Part shown: positions 52,338-60,475 of the stretch, piece by piece
Layout of the letters: each line of letters begins with the position of its first letter
Numbering within the stretch: the stretch's first letter is position 1
DNA from: Paenibacillus solani
GTDB taxonomy: Bacteria; Bacillota; Bacilli; Paenibacillales; Paenibacillaceae
DNA: 64,000 bases
Assembly: GCF_001277345.1 (NCBI RefSeq)
Contig: NZ_LIUT01000008.1
Location: 623,658 to 687,657 of the forward strand
Direction: 5' to 3'
Position numbers and translations under genes: made by a program
Notes under the pieces: generated by a model
The model's input: the letters and a program-made list of their open reading frames with translations, nothing else
The model's database searches: none
Told to the model about the DNA's origin: nothing

Positions 52338-52706
52338 ATGGTTAATAAATATTTTAAAATTTTATTGGAGCGGCTCTACCTTTTGCTTGCTCCCATTCGT
52401 GAGGACTGCCTAACCTGTTCCATGAGAACCTCTTCGCTAGATAGACGTTATGGGATATGTCATAAGTGCAGCGCGGCTATTCCGTGGATTGTTTCGCCGC
52501 GATGTCTAATTTGCGGAAGAGGCATCGGTTGTCCCGACTGCAGCCGAACCTCGAATGGAAAGCGCTACTTCATCGCAAACCGTAGTGCAGTATTTTATAA
52601 TGGAGACATGCGGGAATGGCTTGCGCAGTATAAGTACCGGGGCCAGGAGCGATATGCGCCCTTATTAGTACGGATGCTGGACAGGGCTTTTGGAGCTAAT
52701 GATTAA
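52338..52706 (+). CDS. comFC: ComFC, N-terminal part (gene split by a frame change)
   Basis: This 122-aa frame carries the first half of a ComFC/GntX-type competence protein: zinc-binding cysteines (CLTCSMRT, CHKC, CLICGRGIGCPDCS) and the conserved MREWLAQYKYRGQERYAPLL. It ends at TAA 52704-52706, just where the linker to the phosphoribosyltransferase domain should begin. The rest of the protein continues in the +1 frame at 52690. Apart from that change neither half has a lesion, so this is either a recent frameshift, a sequence error, or a gene now made as two coupled polypeptides. AGGAAATGGAGG precedes ATG 52338. Confidence 0.85.
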   Translation: MVNKYFKILLERLYLLLAPIREDCLTCSMRTSSLDRRYGICHKCSAAIPWIVSPRCLICGRGIGCPDCSRTSNGKRYFIANRSAVFYNGDMREWLAQYKYRGQERYAPLLVRMLDRAFGAND

Positions 52707-53223
52707 CGAATGTAGAGCTTTAGAATCAGAAGACTCGAAGGCAGTTCGGAGCAGGATCAAGAATACACAGTTACTGGCAAACACGCCGCCTTGGAACATC
52801 GATATCATTACATCGGTGCCGGTCAGTGGACAACGGCTGCTGGAACGGGGCTTTAATCAAGCCGAAGTATTGGGCCGTGGTCTGGCCCGGAAGAGGAATA
52901 TTCCCTATCTGAATCTGCTGACTCGAGAGCGCCACTCGGATAAACAGAGCTTTAAGAGTCGTACCGCACGAAAGAAGGATATGAATGGTATTTTTGAGCT
53001 TGATCCGATAGCGGATGAGGCTTTTGAAAAGTTGATATCTGCCAACCGTTACAGAGAAGGAGATAACGTGTCCGGAAGAGGTCAGCCGTTACGTATTCTA
53101 ATGATAGATGATATCTATACGACGGGGAGCACAGTAAATGCCTGTTCTCGGGTATTATGCCGATTGGAACCCATTTTGCAGAAGCCGATAGAAGTATTTT
53201 GTTTAACTTGGGCACGTTCTTAA
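52699..53223 (+). CDS. comFC: ComFC, C-terminal phosphoribosyltransferase part
   Basis: This frame holds the second half of ComFC. VPVSGQRLLERGFNQAEVLG is the ComF signature and ILMIDDIYTTGSTV is an intact PRPP-binding loop. The frame is open from TTG 52690; ATG 52699 sits in TAATGATTAA, overlapping the stop of the first half, with GGAG (52693-52696) close by, so reinitiation could give a separate protein. Losing one base around GCTTTTGG (52685-52692) would restore one ORF of ordinary ComFC plan. Confidence 0.82.
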   Translation: MINECRALESEDSKAVRSRIKNTQLLANTPPWNIDIITSVPVSGQRLLERGFNQAEVLGRGLARKRNIPYLNLLTRERHSDKQSFKSRTARKKDMNGIFELDPIADEAFEKLISANRYREGDNVSGRGQPLRILMIDDIYTTGSTVNACSRVLCRLEPILQKPIEVFCLTWARS

Positions 53224-53408
53224 TTGCTACCGGAAGCATTTAATACAGGACAAAATATGAAGTTCTAAAGCTAATGGGGATAGGCGTGATAAAATGTAAT
53301 CTTATAGAAGTTGGCGATACACCACTACATAGTTGTTTATTAATAATAAATTTGCTTTGAAAATGGGGGGCGCGAACAATTCAAACGTATCAGTTAGAAT
53401 AAAGGATA

Positions 53409-53417
53409 TGATATAAT
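53409..53417 (+). promoter_or_regulatory. Extended -10 promoter before yvyF
   Basis: TGATATAAT (53409-53417) is a perfect TGnTATAAT extended -10; the -35 region is poor. It lies 46 bp before yvyF and would start the flagellar cluster independently of comF. Confidence 0.6.
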
Positions 53418-53462
53418 TGGTAGCATAGGTATAGAGATGCATTATGCCAATGGAGGTTTATC

Positions 53463-53867
53463 ATGAATATAGGGAATTGTCCTAAGTGTGGGAAGCTGTA
53501 CGCGTTAAATCTCAAAGAGATGTGCGGCAATTGTCTGAAGGAAATCGAGCTTGAATACGAGCGCTGTGTTGAGTTTTTAAGAGAACAAAGAGGGGCGACC
53601 ATAAATGAGGTCTCTGAAGCAACAGAGGTTTCAATTCGCCAGATTACCCGCTTTATCAAGGAAGGACGAATATCGGTAGCCGATGCGCCCAATATGAATT
53701 ATCCTTGCGAGGTTTGTGGAATCTTAATACGCGAAAGTAATATGTGTGATTCTTGTCGAGCTCGTTTAACCAAAGAACTGCGACAGGCTGTGTCTGAGGA
53801 TAAGAGCGGGACAGATGATTATCGTACAGGAAATGGTGCCTACAATGCCATAGATAAGCTCCGTTAA
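53463..53867 (+). CDS. yvyF: Flagellar operon protein YvyF
   Basis: YvyF is a small conserved protein found with flgM in Bacillales (TIGR03826 family). The 134-aa sequence has two zinc-ribbon-like cysteine pairs (CPKCGKLY with CGNC, and CEVCG with CDSC) around a helix-turn-helix-like segment TINEVSEATEVSIRQITRFI. DNA or RNA binding is plausible, but its role is not established. ATG 53463 follows GGAGG. It precedes flgM, which has its own promoter. Confidence 0.9.
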   Translation: MNIGNCPKCGKLYALNLKEMCGNCLKEIELEYERCVEFLREQRGATINEVSEATEVSIRQITRFIKEGRISVADAPNMNYPCEVCGILIRESNMCDSCRARLTKELRQAVSEDKSGTDDYRTGNGAYNAIDKLR

Positions 53868-53889
53868 GCAAACGATACAAATGTACTAT

Positions 53890-53916
53890 TAAATATGTTT
53901 TAATATCCGCCGATAA
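53890..53916 (+). promoter_or_regulatory. Sigma-D promoter of flgM
   Basis: TAAA (53890-53893), a 15-bp spacer and GCCGATAA (53909-53916) match the sigma-D consensus almost exactly. Its -10 is also the left arm of a terminator-like hairpin (53910-53945). Confidence 0.85.
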
Positions 53917-53945
53917 TCTTAGTAAAGGTTATCGGTTGTTTTATA
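53910..53945 (+). terminator. Terminator overlapping the flgM sigma-D promoter
   Basis: CCGATAATC (53910-53918) pairs with GGTTATCGG (53927-53935), with one T-G pair and an eight-base loop, followed by TTGTTTTATA. The left arm coincides with the sigma-D -10, so transcripts from upstream can form it, but RNA starting at the sigma-D promoter (near 53923) lacks the left arm. Confidence 0.75.
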
Positions 53946-54008
53946 GTGATTTCAGATAATGCACATAATTAACTTTCATACAACCTTTATAAAGAGGAAG
54001 GTGGAAAC

Positions 54009-54293
54009 ATGAAAATTAACGAAACTGGACGTGTTGGTGGGATTAACTCCTATAAACGTAATATGGATATACCACGGCAAGAAGGGCAGAAGACTAACCG
54101 CAAGAAAGACGAGATCTCCATTTCTGCAGAAGCTATGGAAATGCTTCAAGCTAAGGATAAAACCATAGATGCCGAACGGGCACAAAAAATTCAGGATCTC
54201 AAATCCAGAGTTTCTGCAGGCACCTATCATGTAGATGCCGATAAGCTCGCTGATAAGCTTATTCCTTATTTCAAACAGTTTCCAGAGAGCTAA
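54009..54293 (+). CDS. flgM: Anti-sigma-D factor FlgM
   Basis: FlgM binds and inhibits sigma-D until the hook-basal body is complete, so that late flagellar genes wait for assembly. The 94-aa protein has a disordered basic N-terminal half and the C-terminal sigma-binding region KIQDLKSRVSAGTYHVDADKLADKLI. ATG 54009 follows AGAGGAAGG. The sigma-D promoter at 53890 makes it autoregulatory. flgN follows after 13 bp. Confidence 0.95.
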   Translation: MKINETGRVGGINSYKRNMDIPRQEGQKTNRKKDEISISAEAMEMLQAKDKTIDAERAQKIQDLKSRVSAGTYHVDADKLADKLIPYFKQFPES

Positions 54294-54306
54294 AGGAGCC
54301 TAATCA

Positions 54307-54807
54307 ATGAATGTAACAGCTTTTAATGATGTCTTGGAGAAGTTGAATTCTGTATACAGAGATATGCTTGAATTAGCAGAATTAAAGAGACAGGCCATAA
54401 TAGATAATGATGTAGACAGCATTATACAGCTCATGACAAGGGAAACCAAAGGTGTAAAAGCGATAGAGCAGCTGGAGACTCAACGACAGGAAATGGTGAA
54501 TGCATTTTTACAGAGTCGAGGCATTAAATCACAGCTGCAGTTAACAATGACTGAACTTGTGAGGTTGGTTTTTGACCAGGATGAGAAGGCAAGATTGATG
54601 CAAATACAGACCCGATTGTCCGAGACCTTAAATGATCTTAAGGAGAAGAACAATCTAAACCAGCACTTGATGAAGCAATCACTGGATTTTATTGATTTAT
54701 CGCTGGATTTGCTGACAGGTAAACCAGCTCAGGATATGACATATCAACCCCCAACTAAACGAAGCAGTGGAGCAGGCAGTCCTGGAATCTTTGATACTCG
54801 TGCCTAA
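54307..54807 (+). CDS. flgN: Flagellar chaperone FlgN (YvyG)
   Basis: FlgN is the cytoplasmic chaperone for the hook-junction proteins FlgK and FlgL, which are encoded directly downstream. The 166-aa protein is helical and coiled-coil in character, without signal or membrane segments. It has the low-complexity Asn/Gln/Lys-rich pattern of YvyG, and its identity rests largely on size and position. A disordered tail (PPTKRSSGAGSPG) ends it. Confidence 0.9.
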   Translation: MNVTAFNDVLEKLNSVYRDMLELAELKRQAIIDNDVDSIIQLMTRETKGVKAIEQLETQRQEMVNAFLQSRGIKSQLQLTMTELVRLVFDQDEKARLMQIQTRLSETLNDLKEKNNLNQHLMKQSLDFIDLSLDLLTGKPAQDMTYQPPTKRSSGAGSPGIFDTRA

Positions 54808-54824
54808 TGACAGGAGGATAATTC

Positions 54825-56423
54825 ATGGCATCAACTTTTCACTCAATAGAAACAGCCAAGCGCAGCTTGTTTACTCAGACGGCAGCATTAGGAACAACAG
54901 GTCATAATATTGCTAATGCTAACACGGAAGGGTACTCGCGGCAGACGGTAAGGATGACAGCTTCTCGACCTATGGAAGCATACGGTATTCAGAGATCGGT
55001 TTTTCCAGGACAACTCGGAACAGGCGTGGAGTTCACCTCCATAGACCGGATTCGTGAAATGTTCCTTGACGATCAGTTTCGGGGAGAGAACAATATGTTC
55101 GGTAGCTGGAGTATTCAAGCTGATACCCTAGAGAAACTGGAAGCTATATTCAATGAACCGTCAGATACGGGAATTCGTACAGTGATGGATAAGTTCTTCA
55201 CATCTTGGTCGGATTTGAGCAAGAATCCTGAAGACCCAACTGCACGTAAAGTAGTAGCACAAACGGCACAAGCTTTTACAGATGCTCTCAATTATATGAG
55301 TAAGCAAATAGATAATCTGGATTCGGATCTGAATAAGAATGTAGCTCTTAAAGGTATGGAAGTCCAGAATCATTTATCAACGATCGCAGATTTGAACCGT
55401 TCGATTGCTCGGATTGAAGGGTTAGGTGATAATGCGAATGATCTTCGCGATCAGCGTGACCTGATCACAGATAAACTATCCAAAATTATGAATATTACCG
55501 TTGTTGAAGATGAAACGGGATATAACGTCTCAGTTGGCGGAACAGCCTTGGTACAGGGCGCAGAGATTGCTGTAGCTAATGTGGATGCTGCATTTTTGGA
55601 GACTGCGTTCGCTTCAGGGGCTCTGTCGGGTGGTGAAATTCATGGAATGATGGTATCGAGGAATACCATTATCACGAACTATAGAAGTCAATTGAACAAT
55701 CTGGCGAATACGATTGTCAATGGAGAGATCACCGTTACCATTCCAGCAGGTTCAAGAATACCGGAGAATACAACATTTGACGTTGAGGTGGAAGTATCCC
55801 TTAACGGAGATATTAGCACGATTCCAGCGGGACAACAGATTCCTCAAGGGGCAGTGTTAAATCAAGGCGCTGATTTAAAGGTTGCAGGGTTGAACGGCCT
55901 TCATATGCTTGGTTATACCATGGATGGAACTATGACGCCAGGATTGCCATTTTTCGTGGCTGCCGGTGGCGGAACAACAATAACAGCTGGAAATATCAGT
56001 TTTAATCCCGTAATCGCTTCTGATCCGAGCAAAATCGCAACTTCGATGCGAACAACAGGAACAGGTACTGATGAGACTGTGGTTAAAGGTAATAATACGT
56101 TGGCATTATTGATTGCTAATCTGAATGTTACGAAGTTTACGGATGTATCAGGCAAAGAGGGAACCATTGGTTCTTTCTATAGCTCGATGATTGGACAATT
56201 GGGTATTGAAGCACAGGAAGCTAATCGTCAGACGGATAATTCGGTTTTTCTGGTATCGCAAGTTGAGAGCCGTCGACAATCTGTAAGCGGCGTCTCTTTG
56301 GATGAAGAAATGTCGAATATGATTAAGTTTCAGCATGCGTATAGTGCCGCTTCCCGTTTTATGACCACATTTGATGAGTTATTGAATAAATTAATTAATT
56401 CTACCGGCGTGGTCGGTCGATAA
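54825..56423 (+). CDS. flgK: Flagellar hook-associated protein 1 FlgK
   Basis: FlgK forms the first hook-filament junction ring. The 532-aa protein has the conserved N terminus with TTGHNIANANTEGYSRQTV, and the C-terminal SGVSLDEEMSNMIKFQHAYSAASRFMTTFDELL that forms the export-dependent coiled coil. The central part is variable. GGAGGATAA precedes ATG 54825. It lies in the order flgM-flgN-flgK-flgL. Confidence 0.97.
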   Translation: MASTFHSIETAKRSLFTQTAALGTTGHNIANANTEGYSRQTVRMTASRPMEAYGIQRSVFPGQLGTGVEFTSIDRIREMFLDDQFRGENNMFGSWSIQADTLEKLEAIFNEPSDTGIRTVMDKFFTSWSDLSKNPEDPTARKVVAQTAQAFTDALNYMSKQIDNLDSDLNKNVALKGMEVQNHLSTIADLNRSIARIEGLGDNANDLRDQRDLITDKLSKIMNITVVEDETGYNVSVGGTALVQGAEIAVANVDAAFLETAFASGALSGGEIHGMMVSRNTIITNYRSQLNNLANTIVNGEITVTIPAGSRIPENTTFDVEVEVSLNGDISTIPAGQQIPQGAVLNQGADLKVAGLNGLHMLGYTMDGTMTPGLPFFVAAGGGTTITAGNISFNPVIASDPSKIATSMRTTGTGTDETVVKGNNTLALLIANLNVTKFTDVSGKEGTIGSFYSSMIGQLGIEAQEANRQTDNSVFLVSQVESRRQSVSGVSLDEEMSNMIKFQHAYSAASRFMTTFDELLNKLINSTGVVGR

Positions 56424-56438
56424 AGGAGGCCATAGCGA

Positions 56439-57362
56439 ATGTTAAGAGTCACTTCGAATATGATGAACTCGCAGTTAATGCTGAACTTGAATCGTAACGC
56501 CCGGTCTATGAATAATACGCAGCTTCAGCTTTCTACCGGACGCAAAGTGAATAGACCTTCCGATGATCCCGTAGCCATGACGTACTCACTCCGTTATCGA
56601 ACAGAGCTGAACTCTAATGATCAGTATCGGAGTAATGTGGACAGCGCCCTGTCCTGGCTTGATTATAATGACACCACTGTTGGACAGGTGGGCGATATTA
56701 TTAAGCGCTTGAAGGATCTGACAATTCAAGCCTCGAATTCAACGAATCCGCCGGAAGCGCTGACCGGAATACAAACCGAGGTAGAGCAGCTGAAGGAACA
56801 GTTAATCGATATCGGGAACAGCAAGTTAAACGGGAAGTACATATTCAACGGTCAGATGTACGATAAGAAACCGTACGATTTTCCGAAGGATGCGAATCAT
56901 CTTTCCGATACTAGTAATGCAGGTAAGGTACCAACTGACCCAGGTAACATTAATTTTATTGTCGGTGAGAGTGTACAACTTCCGATTAATGTTACGGGCG
57001 ATTCCATCTTTGGAGCTTCCGGTGAGGACGATCATTTATTCTTAATGATAGATCGACTTACCGACGCGTTGGGCAAAAGTGAGTTCGATGTGATTTCTGC
57101 CCAGTTGGACAAACTCGATACTCGGATGGATAAGGTTCTGACCGTCCGGGCCGAGATCGGTGCCAAGACTAATCGCGTGGAGCTGATGGCAGGAAGACTT
57201 GAGGATATGGGTATCAATTTAACGGATCTTCAATCTAAAGCCGAGGATGCAGATTATGAGAAATTGATTATTCAATCTAAGATCCAGGAGAGTATTTATA
57301 ATGCTTCTCTTTCGGTAGGGGCGAAGATTATCTCCACCACACTTGTTGATTTTATGAGGTAG
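56439..57362 (+). CDS. flgL: Flagellar hook-associated protein 3 FlgL
   Basis: FlgL forms the second junction ring, between FlgK and flagellin. The 307-aa protein shares flagellin-like termini: MLRVTSNMMNSQLMLNLNRN and LSTGRKVNRPSDDPVAMTYSLRYR at the N terminus, and KLIIQSKIQESIYNASLSVGAKI at the C terminus. AAGGAGG precedes ATG 56439, 15 bp after flgK. Confidence 0.97.
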   Translation: MLRVTSNMMNSQLMLNLNRNARSMNNTQLQLSTGRKVNRPSDDPVAMTYSLRYRTELNSNDQYRSNVDSALSWLDYNDTTVGQVGDIIKRLKDLTIQASNSTNPPEALTGIQTEVEQLKEQLIDIGNSKLNGKYIFNGQMYDKKPYDFPKDANHLSDTSNAGKVPTDPGNINFIVGESVQLPINVTGDSIFGASGEDDHLFLMIDRLTDALGKSEFDVISAQLDKLDTRMDKVLTVRAEIGAKTNRVELMAGRLEDMGINLTDLQSKAEDADYEKLIIQSKIQESIYNASLSVGAKIISTTLVDFMR

Positions 57363-57371
57363 GTGTTGTTC

Positions 57372-57935
57372 TTGATTCCACAGATTCAAATTCGTCAACA
57401 GCCGACTGTTATGGAGTTTCAATCTCAAAGTGCCGGGATATCGATACGACAGCCACGACCGGATATGGAAATTACAACGTCTCAAGCCAAAATGGACTTT
57501 AATCAGCCTCGCCCTGATATGGAGATTGATCAGCATCAGGCGTGGAGGGCTTATAACGGTGGAACAGCTCTTGAAATGAACCAGCAGATCTATTCCGAGC
57601 TGCCTGCCTTATTCCTTGAAGGACTTGCCAAACGGGTGGAGCAGGGGAACCAGCTGGCCAAATTTCATCTGCCAGGGAATTCGGTCGCTGAAGTTTATGG
57701 TTCGGACTGGAAACGTGATCCCTTTGTAGAATACCGTGCACCGGCATCATATGATAATGTTGAAATTCATGTTAGGCGCAACCCACCAGTCATTACGATT
57801 GATCCGGTCGCCCCTCAGATCACAGCTCAAGCCAATGATCCGGAGATTGACTTTCACCCGGGAAATCTGAGCATTCAGGTGAAGCAGTATGCCTCCATTC
57901 AGATCATACCGCCGCAGATAGATATAACTATGTAA
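57372..57935 (+). CDS. yviE: DUF6470 family protein YviE
   Basis: YviE is a conserved protein between flgL and fliW in Bacillales, of unknown function. The 187-aa sequence has repeated short motifs I-x-I-x-Q-P-R-P-D-M-E-I (about residues 25-60) and the C-terminal pattern IEITPPxIDI, which suggests repeating beta strands. TTG 57372 (MIPQIQIRQQ) follows AGGTAGG (57357-57363) and matches the family N terminus better than GTG 57363. A terminator follows. Confidence 0.88.
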   Translation: MIPQIQIRQQPTVMEFQSQSAGISIRQPRPDMEITTSQAKMDFNQPRPDMEIDQHQAWRAYNGGTALEMNQQIYSELPALFLEGLAKRVEQGNQLAKFHLPGNSVAEVYGSDWKRDPFVEYRAPASYDNVEIHVRRNPPVITIDPVAPQITAQANDPEIDFHPGNLSIQVKQYASIQIIPPQIDITM

Positions 57936-57946
57936 ATAAATTTTAG

Positions 57947-57987
57947 ACAAGCTATAAGGTGAGTTACATCATCTATAGCTTGTTTTC
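57947..57987 (+). terminator. Terminator after yviE
   Basis: ACAAGCTATA (57947-57956) and TATAGCTTGT (57974-57983) form a perfect 10-bp stem with a 17-base loop, followed by TTTC. The short T run suggests partial termination before fliW. Confidence 0.7.
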
Positions 57988-58035
57988 ATTCATTTTTGAC
58001 AGTTTCCTATAGAGGACAGAGGAGTGAAATCGACG

Positions 58036-58488
58036 ATGATAGTAGAGACAGCTCAGTTTGGTCAGATCGAGGTGCCAGATGAAAGAATATTTTCGTTTGA
58101 AAAAGGAATCCCTGGATTTGAAAGTCATACCCGATTTGCAGTGATCGAGCTTCAGGAAGGGCCGTTTGCGTATTTGCAATCTTTGGAAGACAGCCATATT
58201 GCTTTACTAATTACAGAGCCCTTTATGTTCTATAAAGATTATGAGTTTGACTTGCCTGAATCTGTAGTGGAAGAGATGAACATAGAATCGGATCTCATGA
58301 TTCGCAACATCGTTACTCTGAATGTAAAACCTGAACAATGCACGATTAATTTGTTAGCTCCTTTAGTGTTTAACATAGCTAATAAGCGCGGAAGGCAGGT
58401 CATTCTCCACTCCTCAGACTACAAATCACGTCATCCGCTATGGCCAGAGCGTGAGAGTTCATCTCAAATTGAAGGGGCGGGTGAATAG
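58036..58488 (+). CDS. fliW: Flagellar assembly factor FliW
   Basis: FliW binds free flagellin and the regulator CsrA in a partner-switching circuit. When flagellin is exported, FliW is released, sequesters CsrA and relieves repression of hag translation. The 150-aa protein has FGQIEVPDERIFSFEKGIPGFE and the C-terminal VTLNVKPEQCTINLLAPLVFN typical of FliW. ATG 58036 is preferred; GTG 58024 lies within the purine-rich ribosome binding site. csrA follows after two bases. Confidence 0.96.
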   Translation: MIVETAQFGQIEVPDERIFSFEKGIPGFESHTRFAVIELQEGPFAYLQSLEDSHIALLITEPFMFYKDYEFDLPESVVEEMNIESDLMIRNIVTLNVKPEQCTINLLAPLVFNIANKRGRQVILHSSDYKSRHPLWPERESSSQIEGAGE

Positions 58489-58490
58489 GT

Positions 58491-58724
58491 ATGCTGGTAT
58501 TGTCGCGAAAAAAGGGAGAATCCATCATCATTGAGGATGAGATTGAGATTACCGTGCTGGGTGTGGATGGTGACAATGTAAGGTTGGGGATTAAAGCGCC
58601 AAAAAATGTAGATGTATTCCGGAGAGAGGTGTACTTATCCATTCAAGAAGCCAACCTCGAATCAGCTCAACAGTCATCCGTTGATATAGGAGAATTGCTG
58701 AAACATTATAAAAGCCCAAAATAA
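58491..58724 (+). CDS. csrA: Translational regulator CsrA
   Basis: CsrA is a dimeric RNA-binding protein that blocks hag translation by covering its ribosome binding site. The 77-aa protein starts MLVLSRKKGESIII and has IEITVLGVDGDNVRLGIKAP. The RNA-contacting Arg is in the VFRREVY segment. The C-terminal tail is longer than in gamma-proteobacterial CsrA, as is usual in Bacillales where it contacts FliW. Its target sites are visible just downstream in the hag leader. Confidence 0.97.
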   Translation: MLVLSRKKGESIIIEDEIEITVLGVDGDNVRLGIKAPKNVDVFRREVYLSIQEANLESAQQSSVDIGELLKHYKSPK

Positions 58725-58748
58725 ATTTTTGAAACAGGAAAAAAACTA

Positions 58749-58776
58749 TAAAGTTGTATGAATCACATGACGATAT
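58749..58776 (+). promoter_or_regulatory. Sigma-D promoter of hag
   Basis: TAAA (58749-58752), 16 bp, then GACGATAT (58769-58776), close to the sigma-D consensus TAAA-N15-GCCGATAT. The leader to the hag start would be about 93 nt. Confidence 0.75.
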
Positions 58777-58831
58777 ATGAATTAGACGCTATTTCGGAGG
58801 GGCGGCCGACCTTAACGAAAGCAAGCGAAAT

Positions 58832-58866
58832 CCACATGGATGTGGGATAAACCATTTCAAGGAGGA
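58832..58866 (+). promoter_or_regulatory. CsrA-binding sites in the hag leader
   Basis: CCACA/TGTGG (58832-58836, 58841-58845) forms a hairpin presenting GGA in its TGGA loop, the classic CsrA site. A second GGA-containing site, AAGGAGGA (58859-58866), is the ribosome binding site itself. This two-site layout is the one established for hag in B. subtilis. Confidence 0.85.
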
Positions 58867-58875
58867 AATTTTAAA

Positions 58876-59964
58876 ATGAGAATTAACCACAATATTGCTG
58901 CACTGAACACTCACCGTCAATTGGGTGCTAACACTGGTGCTTCTTCTAAAAACCTGGAGAAATTGTCTTCCGGTCTTCGTATCAACCGTGCAGGTGATGA
59001 TGCTGCAGGCTTGGCAATCTCCGAAAAAATGCGTGGACAAATCCGCGGTTTGGATATGGCTCAAAAGAACGCTCAAGATGGTATCTCCCTGATCCAAACA
59101 GCTGAAGGTGCGTTGACTGAAACTCACAGCATCCTGCAACGTATGCGTGAGCTTGCAGTTCAAGCTTCTTCCGATACTAACGAAGGCGTTGACCGCGAGA
59201 AGCTTCAAGCTGAAGTTAACGAGCTGGCTAAAGAAATCACACGTATTTCAACAGATACTGAGTTCAACAACCAAAAAGTGCTGAATGGCGATTTCTCCGA
59301 TAAGACATTCCATATCGGTGCTAACTCTGGCCAAAATATTAAGCTGAGCATTGGTGATATGAGCGCAGAGCAATTGGGAGTTTCTCAAAAGGTTACAGCT
59401 GATAGTGACGATCTGAAGAATGCTGCTGGAGACATTGTAGGTAGTTGGCAAGCTGCTGAAGCTGCTAAAGATGCAGTCCCTGGAACCCCGGGTACACCTG
59501 CAGAAATTGACCCTAATGATGGATCAGAAATAACTCCTGCTGTTCCAGGAACTCCAGCTCAACCAGCTCAAGCAGCTAAAGCCGCTGGCTACTATGATAC
59601 AGATGGTAACTTACTTTTTAAAGCTGATGCTGCATTGGATGCAGATGCAGAGGTTAACCTCGCGGTTAACATTTCGTCGCAAACTACTGCTGACAAAGCA
59701 ATCACAACAATTAATGATGCTCTGAACAAAGTTTCCGAAGAGCGTTCCAAATTGGGTGCGAACCAAAACCGTTTAGAGCACACCATCAACAACCTGGGTG
59801 CTACTTCCGAGAACTTGACTGCTGCTGAATCCCGTATTCGCGATGTAGACATGGCGAAAGAAATGATGGACTTCACGAAGAACAACATCCTTACCCAAGC
59901 AGCTCAAGCTATGTTGGCTCAAGCGAACCAACAGCCACAAGGCGTTCTTCAATTGCTTCGTTAA
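58876..59964 (+). CDS. hag: Flagellin Hag
   Basis: Flagellin is the filament subunit, exported through the flagellar channel. The 362-aa protein has intact terminal D0/D1 regions: MRINHNIAALNTHRQLG and SGLRINRAGDDAAGLAISEKMRGQIRG at the N terminus, and NRLEHTINNLGATSENLTAAESRIRD with a C-terminal ANQQPQGVLQLLR. The centre (about residues 190-285) is a short variable domain with Ala/Pro-rich repeats such as VPGTPGTPA and VPGTPAQPAQ. ATG 58876 follows AAGGAGGA. Expression should depend on sigma-D and be repressed by CsrA. A strong terminator follows. Confidence 0.98.
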   Translation: MRINHNIAALNTHRQLGANTGASSKNLEKLSSGLRINRAGDDAAGLAISEKMRGQIRGLDMAQKNAQDGISLIQTAEGALTETHSILQRMRELAVQASSDTNEGVDREKLQAEVNELAKEITRISTDTEFNNQKVLNGDFSDKTFHIGANSGQNIKLSIGDMSAEQLGVSQKVTADSDDLKNAAGDIVGSWQAAEAAKDAVPGTPGTPAEIDPNDGSEITPAVPGTPAQPAQAAKAAGYYDTDGNLLFKADAALDADAEVNLAVNISSQTTADKAITTINDALNKVSEERSKLGANQNRLEHTINNLGATSENLTAAESRIRDVDMAKEMMDFTKNNILTQAAQAMLAQANQQPQGVLQLLR

Positions 59965-59979
59965 TATTTATACAATTTC

Positions 59980-60014
59980 AAGGACCTTGGATATCCTACC
60001 AAGGTCCTTTTTTG
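59980..60014 (+). terminator. Terminator of hag
   Basis: AAGGACCTTGG (59980-59990) and CCAAGGTCCTT (59999-60009) form a perfect 11-bp stem followed by T residues. Confidence 0.95.
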
Positions 60015-60089
60015 TTGTTAGTACTAATAGATTGCGATCTTTTATCCGATATAAGTAACAATAGTATTCTTACGAAGGTAGGTGCCAAG

Positions 60090-60464
60090 GTGAATCTGCA
60101 AATTTCGATTACAGGAAATCCTTCGGCTTCGAACATTATGTATAATCAGCCACCTAAGAATGATATCGAGGCTAGACCACTTGTGAGTCAAGAGAAAGAG
60201 CTTCAACGTATGGAGCGTCAAGGTGAGTATGTTACCTTAGGTGAGCAGCAGCTTGTTCGCTCTATCGATCGAGCAATTAAGGCATTACAGGGACCGGAGA
60301 CGATGGTTGAAGTCAATGTGCATGAGAAAACACAAGCGATCATGATCAAAGTATTGAATAAAGAAACTGGGGAACTGATTAGGGAAATTCCACCCGAGAA
60401 GACGTTAGAGATTGTAGCGAAGATGATGGAATTTGCTGGACTTATTATTGACGAACGCAGATAG
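60090..60464 (+). CDS. flaG: FlaG family flagellar protein (YvyC)
   Basis: FlaG proteins affect filament length and are encoded next to fliD. The 124-aa product has a variable N-terminal part and the conserved C-terminal motif KVLNKETGELIREIPPEKTLEI. The start is GTG 60090 (MNLQIS) after AAGGTAGG (60076-60083); upstream in-frame codons lie too close to the hag terminator. fliD follows after 11 bp. Confidence 0.9.
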   Translation: MNLQISITGNPSASNIMYNQPPKNDIEARPLVSQEKELQRMERQGEYVTLGEQQLVRSIDRAIKALQGPETMVEVNVHEKTQAIMIKVLNKETGELIREIPPEKTLEIVAKMMEFAGLIIDERR

Positions 60465-60475
60465 GAGGCAAAGTT

